Assembly (NCBI RefSeq): GCF_000227135.1
Contig: NC_018250.1
Span: 1-64,000 of the forward strand
Origin: Leishmania donovani
Lineage: Eukaryota > Euglenozoa > Kinetoplastea > Trypanosomatida > Trypanosomatidae
Direction of reading: 5' to 3'
Length of the DNA stretch: 64,000 bases
Shown here: positions 59,043 to 64,000 of the stretch, piece by piece
Position numbering within the stretch: the stretch's first letter is position 1
How the letters are laid out: each line of letters begins with the position of its first letter
Notes under the pieces: generated by a model
What the model saw: only the letters and a program-made list of their open reading frames with translations
Database searches by the model: none
Told to the model about the DNA's origin: nothing
Program-made: the position numbers and the translations under genes

Positions 59043-59468
59043 CCGACGGCGGAGAGAGGGGCCGGGTGCCCCCTCGGGCGGGGGCAGGAACGGTTCGGGC
59101 AGCCCAAACGGCTCGCAGAGAAACTGGGAGTGGGGGACGGCGAAGGCGACCGTTGCAGCGCTGGCGTCGGCAATTCCGTGACGACTTTGTTCTTTCAAGC
59201 CCGGGCAACACAACAAATGCTCAGGGGTCTCTTGGCAGCGGTGGTTGCGCATCCACAGTGCGGCTTTGACAGGCTCACGAACGCCGTCGGTGCCGTTGAG
59301 GTGCACCGCGAGTGCTACACGCTCCACATCTCACGTCACCGCAAAAAAGAGGCGTCCGTGCGCAGAACGCGCACGTGGGTGATGGCGCCGCGCGTGACCA
59401 CGTGTGACAGCGGGGTAGTGCATACAGGGGGAAGTATCCCCCCCGCACCACCACCACCACCACCGTGA
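58824..59468 (+). CDS. Hypothetical protein, probably with a broken C-terminus
   Basis: A 214-residue frame starting MSELFSSCASAQKRNSRV after a clear acceptor 'TTTTGTTCTTCTCCAG' (AG 58764-58765). An 11-codon upstream ORF begins at the first ATG after the acceptor. The protein is Arg/Ser rich at first, then more ordered ('TTLFFQARATQQMLRGLLAA', 'HRECYTLHISRHRKKEASV'), and ends in a Pro run encoded by a C-run plus CCA/CAC repeat (59428-59463). Immediately downstream another frame is strongly coding-like (GC3-rich; 'DHVATHGLSAGVYAALAYLK', stop TGA 59587-59589), so a frameshift in the C-rich repeat is likely, by slippage, sequencing error or decay. Function unknown. Confidence 0.55.
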   Translation: MSELFSSCASAQKRNSRVPPPFGSTASCARSFLSDGSRALSADSRSPSRWSEREAEATRNLETMGARHFGRFAPTAERGAGCPLGRGQERFGQPKRLAEKLGVGDGEGDRCSAGVGNSVTTLFFQARATQQMLRGLLAAVVAHPQCGFDRLTNAVGAVEVHRECYTLHISRHRKKEASVRRTRTWVMAPRVTTCDSGVVHTGGSIPPAPPPPPP

Positions 59469-59596
59469 TCACGTCGCTACCCACGGCCTGTCTGCCGGAG
59501 TCTACGCCGCGCTCGCCTACCTCAAAAGGCAGGTTTGCTGGCGCTCGGCTTTCCCCATCGCGGGGCTCTGGACCGTAGCAACACGCTGAGGTGGCC
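59146..59596 (+). repeat. Gap-flanking duplicate Q, copy 1 (ends at N gap)
   Basis: 451 bp matching 59696-60146 at offset 550 with no difference seen. It ends exactly at the second N run. Confidence 0.9.
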
Positions 59597-59695
59597 NNNN
59601 NNNNNNNNNNNNNNNNNNNNNNNNNNNNNNNNNNNNNNNNNNNNNNNNNNNNNNNNNNNNNNNNNNNNNNNNNNNNNNNNNNNNNNNNNNNNNNN
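59597..59695. other. Assembly gap (99 N)
   Basis: A run of 99 unknown bases with identical 451-bp sequence on each side. Confidence 0.99.
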
Positions 59696-60146
59696 GCGAC
59701 CGTTGCAGCGCTGGCGTCGGCAATTCCGTGACGACTTTGTTCTTTCAAGCCCGGGCAACACAACAAATGCTCAGGGGTCTCTTGGCAGCGGTGGTTGCGC
59801 ATCCACAGTGCGGCTTTGACAGGCTCACGAACGCCGTCGGTGCCGTTGAGGTGCACCGCGAGTGCTACACGCTCCACATCTCACGTCACCGCAAAAAAGA
59901 GGCGTCCGTGCGCAGAACGCGCACGTGGGTGATGGCGCCGCGCGTGACCACGTGTGACAGCGGGGTAGTGCATACAGGGGGAAGTATCCCCCCCGCACCA
60001 CCACCACCACCACCGTGATCACGTCGCTACCCACGGCCTGTCTGCCGGAGTCTACGCCGCGCTCGCCTACCTCAAAAGGCAGGTTTGCTGGCGCTCGGCT
60101 TTCCCCATCGCGGGGCTCTGGACCGTAGCAACACGCTGAGGTGGCC
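59696..60146 (+). repeat. Gap-flanking duplicate Q, copy 2 (starts at N gap)
   Basis: Starts at the first base after the N run. It repeats the 3' part of the gene at 58824, including the same C-run and frame break, then runs into unique sequence leading to the RidA-like gene. Confidence 0.9.
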
Positions 60147-60398
60147 GGCTTCGCCACAGTTGAGTCTTTGCCCCCTCTCCAATCATCTGTGTATATCTGA
60201 CGGTTCAACATTAGCATCGTTCCTCTGTCGTCTTCTCTCCTGCTCTCCCCTCCCTTTCCTCTATGCATCGCCCACAGACTTCTCTCTTGCCTAGGGCGAC
60301 AACCACCAACCCCTCTGTGCTTCTCCACTCAGGCCTCACGACACACTCGTGCGCAAACGTCTCGAACACTCCGTCTTCTCTACACTGCCCCATCAACC
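60147..60398. promoter_or_regulatory. Trans-splice region upstream of the RidA-like gene
   Basis: Pyrimidine-rich 60235-60260 and 60308-60330 lead to AG 60331-60332 (CTTCTCCACTCAG). No ATG lies between it and 60399, so the start is well supported. Site use is predicted, not shown. Confidence 0.6.
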
Positions 60399-60890
60399 AT
60401 GCCCGGCGTTGTGGAAGCCAACCTGCAGAAGCTGGGCATCACCCTGCCTGTTCCTGCTGCCCCTGCAGCTTCCTACGCGCCGTTCTGCATCGTGGGAAAC
60501 ATGGTCTACGTCTCCGGCCAGCTTCCCAAGGATGCCGATGGCAAGCTAATGGTGGGCCAGCTCGGTGACTCGCTGACGGCTGAGGATGGCAAGGCCGCAG
60601 CGAAAAGCTGCGCCGTACAGCTGATCGCTCAGATAAAGGCCGCCGCCGGCGGCGATCTCGACAAGGTGAAGAGGGTTGTGATGGTGCGCTGCTACGTGAA
60701 CTCTGCATGCAACTTCCATGACCACCCGCTTGTGGCCAACGGCTGCTCCGACCTCCTGGTGAGCGTGTTCGGCGATAAAGTCGGCCTCCATGCTCGCTGC
60801 GCTTTCGGCGTCGCACAGCTGCCCTTCAACTCGATGGTGGAGATCGAGGCTCAGTTCGAGCTCAAGGAAGACGCCAAGGTTGCCTCGTAG
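60399..60890 (+). CDS. RidA/YjgF/UK114 family protein (annotated in Leishmania as endoribonuclease L-PSP)
   Basis: A 163-residue single-domain protein. RidA-family enzymes hydrolyse reactive enamine/imine intermediates from pyridoxal-phosphate enzymes; some members were named L-PSP endoribonucleases. Seen here: 'VYVSGQLPKDADG' (37-49), 'GDLDKVKRVVMVRCYV' (85-100), 'FHDHPLVANGCSDLLVSVFG' (106-125), and the signature 'HARCAFGVAQLPFNSMVEIE' (131-150) with R133 at the carboxylate-binding Arg position and E148/E150 in VEIE. The length and the 'VFG.KVG.HAR' block fit the ~150-residue subgroup rather than the 130-residue archetype. No targeting signal is obvious. In L. major this gene lies, from memory, on chromosome 23 a short way before the ABC-transporter/H-locus genes. 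Confidence 0.95.
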   Translation: MPGVVEANLQKLGITLPVPAAPAASYAPFCIVGNMVYVSGQLPKDADGKLMVGQLGDSLTAEDGKAAAKSCAVQLIAQIKAAAGGDLDKVKRVVMVRCYVNSACNFHDHPLVANGCSDLLVSVFGDKVGLHARCAFGVAQLPFNSMVEIEAQFELKEDAKVAS

Positions 60891-61373
60891 AAGATGCATT
60901 TGATGAAGGCCGTAGCAGCCGGCGAAAGCTAACGAGCACGCGGGAGTAGCAGTCGCTGCTTCCGCTCGGCAAACGCTTCTCGCGGGCGCGTCGCACCGTT
61001 CCCCTCCCCCTGCAGAGGTGGCGGGGCGGTGGGGGAGGGCGTCTCGATCTGTTCCCTGGCCCTGTACCTCTCTTTTTTTCTCTTGAAGCCCGAATATGCT
61101 TCTTTTATCTTTCTGTTAGCGACAAGGAACGCACTTCATCCAGAGAGCCTCTTCGCTCACCTCGCGAAGCACGCCTTTGCCTATTCGAACCCTCTCTCTC
61201 CGATTCATCAATGTGCAGCCTTGCTGACAGTTCTTACCGCTGTGGGCGCATGTGTCAGTGCATGTGTACGGATGGGCGGTGATGTGTAGGCCGCTCTTGT
61301 CCCCTTCTCTCCACTCGCCGCGGTACCCCCTGCCCGTCACGTCATTTATCGGGTTCGACTCGTTGATTTCGGT

Positions 61374-61393
61374 TATATATATATATATATATA
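61374..61393. repeat. TA microsatellite
   Basis: About ten TA units in the gene-free region after the RidA-like gene. Confidence 0.9.
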
Positions 61394-62858
61394 TTTTCGA
61401 CTCGTTTTGTTTTCTTGGTTTCTCGTTCTTCTCCCTGCAGCACCGGCAAACAGACCTTTCCACTGTCCCCTCCCACTTCTGTGGGCCTCTCCTCCTCCTT
61501 GGCGTTGATGTGCGAGCATGCGCGTTGGATAAGGAGCACGTTTGTGCTTTGGTGAGCAGGTGCGTGCGGGTGCGTGTGCGTGTGTGCCCGTGCTGCTGGT
61601 GAGACTCCGCAAGCGAGTCAGGAAGAGAAAGGTAAGAAGGAAGAAAGAGACAAGTTGATGTTCAATTCGTGGGGCTCGCCTGGTCTGCGCGAAGCAGCGC
61701 GCCCACTCGCCTGCGCTGGTGTCGAAGGCGTGGCCTGCGTGTCTGTCTGCCTACGATACCCAAAAAAAAACGCATGCACAAAAATGAAAGCGTAATGGTG
61801 CAAACGAAATCGAAAACAAGCGAAGAAACGTAGCTGAAGAACGGGGACAACGACGTCCGTGTAACCTTGTGAGGATGCGGAGGTGTGCTTCAGCCGTCCT
61901 CGCGTGGTGTACCACAAAGCCGTACATCTGATGTCGAGTCTCAATGACTGTCAAATGCCGGCGCAGAGATGCATCAACTCCGAAGGCAACCACGGAGATT
62001 AAATGATGACATGGAGAAGAACGAGCTGAAAATCGTCTTCTCCGCTTCCATTTTTCTTGTCTCTACTTGATTCCACCTCCACGTGCCCACCTTGATACAC
62101 ACACACACACACACACACATCCACGCGCGCATACGCCGTCGACAGCAGCCGTCTGCCATCTACGAACTCCGTGCGTGTGTGTACGTTTCGACCGCGCTCT
62201 CATCAGCGGTGCTTCTTCACTGTTTCTACCTAGCTTTCCCCTCACTCCTCACCGCCTGCTTCCCCTCGCGACCCCCCTCCTTTTCACTCAGAGGAGTGTG
62301 AGGAACGCGCCGGTGTTGCAGGTGAGCGGGAGCAAACAAATACGAATTCGCTGAAGCCCCGACACAGCACAGCCCGCTGCTCGTGCGGTGCTCCTGCATG
62401 TGCGGCGAACTTTGCAACGCGCATTACCATTGAGGATTCGCGCATCCTTGCAAGTCGCCTGTATCATCACCGCCTCTCGGTGTAGCTGTTTGCAAGACGA
62501 TCTTAGCGTCCTATATCCGCTTTCTCCTTTCTCGAGGTCCCACAGGCGGTGCTCCACTGCGGCACCACGAGTCTCATACAGAGGCAAAAAAAAACTTCTA
62601 TGCTTTCTAGTCGACGGAAAACCGATCGAAGCACATCGCTGGTCGCCGTATACACGCGCGCGCTCTATAAAGCGACGCTTCTGCGCACTTCCCCGCCTCT
62701 CCGTCTCGATCGCTTCACCACTAAGACGACAAGCTGCCAACACACGCCTCGCACGTCTTTGCCCGCATAGTTTGCAGAACTACAAGACTCGAGGACACAT
62801 AAACGACATAAAAAAGGAAGGCTGCGCAGAGCCGCCTCGTTCCCACTGGCGAGTGTTC

Positions 62859-62860
<2 letters not shown>

Positions 62861-62884
<24 letters not shown>
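62861..62884. repeat. GT microsatellite
   Basis: About twelve GT units in the gene-free terminal 3 kb of the window. Confidence 0.9.
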
Positions 62885-62890
<6 letters not shown>

Positions 62891-64000
62891 GTACGGCTGT
62901 ATGCGCGCTCCTGTGGTCTTTGCTCGCTTGCGCACTTTTCCTTTTTTGTTTCGTGTGTGTATAGTAGCCACTCCTCTTGTGTAGCAGAGGACGTATCGAC
63001 GTCTGTGTGCCTGTCTGTTGTCAGCATCTTCTCCCCCTTCCCTTTTCCCTTTCTCTGGCTCACCCCTTTCTATTCCTCGCAGTAAAAGAAACGGTCGTGT
63101 GTGTGTGTCGGCGTGCGTGCCTTCACAAGTCCTGTATGGATGTGTCTTGTGGGTGTGAGGCGTTTCTCGGCTTTGTGGTTGAAGTAGCTCTTTCGCCCCC
63201 CCCCCTTTTCCATATATCCTTCATCTTGGTAACTGCGCATGTGTGACGCCTTCCTGCCGTGCCCTTCTCGATTCCGACGACTGCGACCTGTGGTGTTACC
63301 GCCCTCCCCCTCCGCGAATACCGCAAAGGCGGTCACGCCCACCACCGCTGCGACTCGAGGCCCCAGCACCATCTCTCCCCCTCCCTCTCCCTTCTGTTTT
63401 AGTGTATCAGTGTGTGTGTCTTCTTTTTCCTTTGAAAGCATCTCTCTCTCTCGTGTTGTACAGCTCATCCTCTTCTCTCTCTTCTTTGTTGGTCTCCGTG
63501 TGCCACCGAACACAGACGCACACAGAGGCGCACATATTTGTCTATTGCCGAGTCGCATTCGCGTGTTGGCTTGTGTTTGTGTGTGTCTGTGCGCAGTTGT
63601 CGTTGCCTTCTCTCGCGTTGTGTTTTCAGTGCGGCGCTCGTGCTTGCCGTCACCATTGTCCTTCTTGTGGTTCAAGAGCAACGAAGCAACACGAGGAGGC
63701 GCACCCGCTCATCTCTGTTCTTTTCGGTGAGAAGACGTTTGTGAAGCGCTTTTCTCTGCGTCTGATTCTTTTTTATTGCTCTGATTTCGAGTACGCGTGA
63801 TTACATACGGAGGTGCGTGCGTCGACCTCCCCCCACTCCTCCAACCCACATTCTTCTCTCCAGGGCAACTACGCTAGATCTCCTGTTGGCTGTTAGGGGT
63901 CTGAGCGCCTCTCCCCCCCCCCATCGGGCTCACCCTCCGTCTTTGCGCACTTGTTTGTTTCAGCGTCTCCCGCTGCAGCGGTCGTTCGCTCCGCTCCCCT

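Larger units (their letters stand above)
60891..64000. other. 3.1-kb region without a recognised gene, to window end
   Basis: No credible gene on either strand. It includes (TA)n at 61374-61393, (CA)n at 62097-62120, (GT)n at 62861-62884, a C-run at 63198-63207 and long C/T-rich stretches from 63000 on that look like the 5' flank and trans-splice region of a gene beyond the window. From remembered L. major order the next genes would be ABC transporters leading to the H locus. Confidence 0.55.

Noticed and set aside
57807..59468. A 553-codon frame running across the N gap
   Set aside because: It exists only because the N run is a multiple of three and the two flanks are duplicates of one sequence.
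58098..59468. True tandem duplication of the gap-region gene
   Set aside because: Duplicates abut the N runs exactly, which is better explained by unmerged contig ends.

Overview
The window is the left end of a trypanosomatid chromosome, almost certainly Leishmania and the end of the chromosome numbered 23 in Leishmania major. It opens with CCCTAA telomere repeats. Every supported gene lies on the + strand, reading away from the telomere as one polycistronic array. The genes are intronless, GC-rich and separated by long pyrimidine-rich spacers with polypyrimidine tract + AG signals typical of trans-splicing. The gene order (mitochondrial peroxiredoxin, cyclophilin, arginase-like protein, GDP-mannose pyrophosphorylase, RidA-like protein) matches, from memory, L. 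major chromosome 23 and its syntenic block on Trypanosoma brucei chromosome 8. Species is not resolved from sequence alone.

Layout. 1-146: telomere repeats interrupted by a 74-bp subtelomeric block. 147-2244: subtelomere without a convincing gene. 2245-17925: an unknown Cys-rich protein, a frame-broken small ORF, a CNOT11-like subunit of the CCR4-NOT complex, another unknown protein, the rRNA-processing factor UTP15, mitochondrial tryparedoxin peroxidase, a cyclophilin with a basic tail, a small basic protein, an arginase-fold protein that has lost most metal ligands, and a coiled-coil protein. 19470-24633: an RMI1/TDRD3-like OB-fold protein with an RGG tail, a small methyltransferase, and GDP-mannose pyrophosphorylase. 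27814-36939: a giant BEACH-domain protein. 37778-38708: a perfect 210-bp direct repeat bracketing 511 bp, probably a degenerate retroposon. 39392-44354: a divergent cyclophilin-like protein, V-ATPase proteolipid, and an ABHD4/5-like hydrolase. 47673-54103: a leucine-rich-repeat protein, an LRR plus degenerate cyclic-nucleotide-binding protein resembling trypanosomatid PKA regulatory subunits, a predicted myristoylated membrane protein and an unknown. 55230-60890: a frame-broken gene, a small charged protein, a gene split by two assembly gaps, and a RidA/YjgF protein. 60891-64000: no gene seen.

The genes do not form a functional operon. They are ordinary housekeeping and lineage-specific genes sharing one transcription unit, with control expected at trans-splicing, UTR and translation level. 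The two N gaps (58317-58586, 59597-59695) are each flanked by about 450-bp duplicate sequences that look like unmerged contig ends rather than biology. I found no clear new multi-gene system. The best leads are the LRR gene pair at 47.6-51.1 kb, the RMI1/RGG protein, the metal-ligand-less arginase-like protein, the exact 210-bp repeat, and three loci with broken reading frames.
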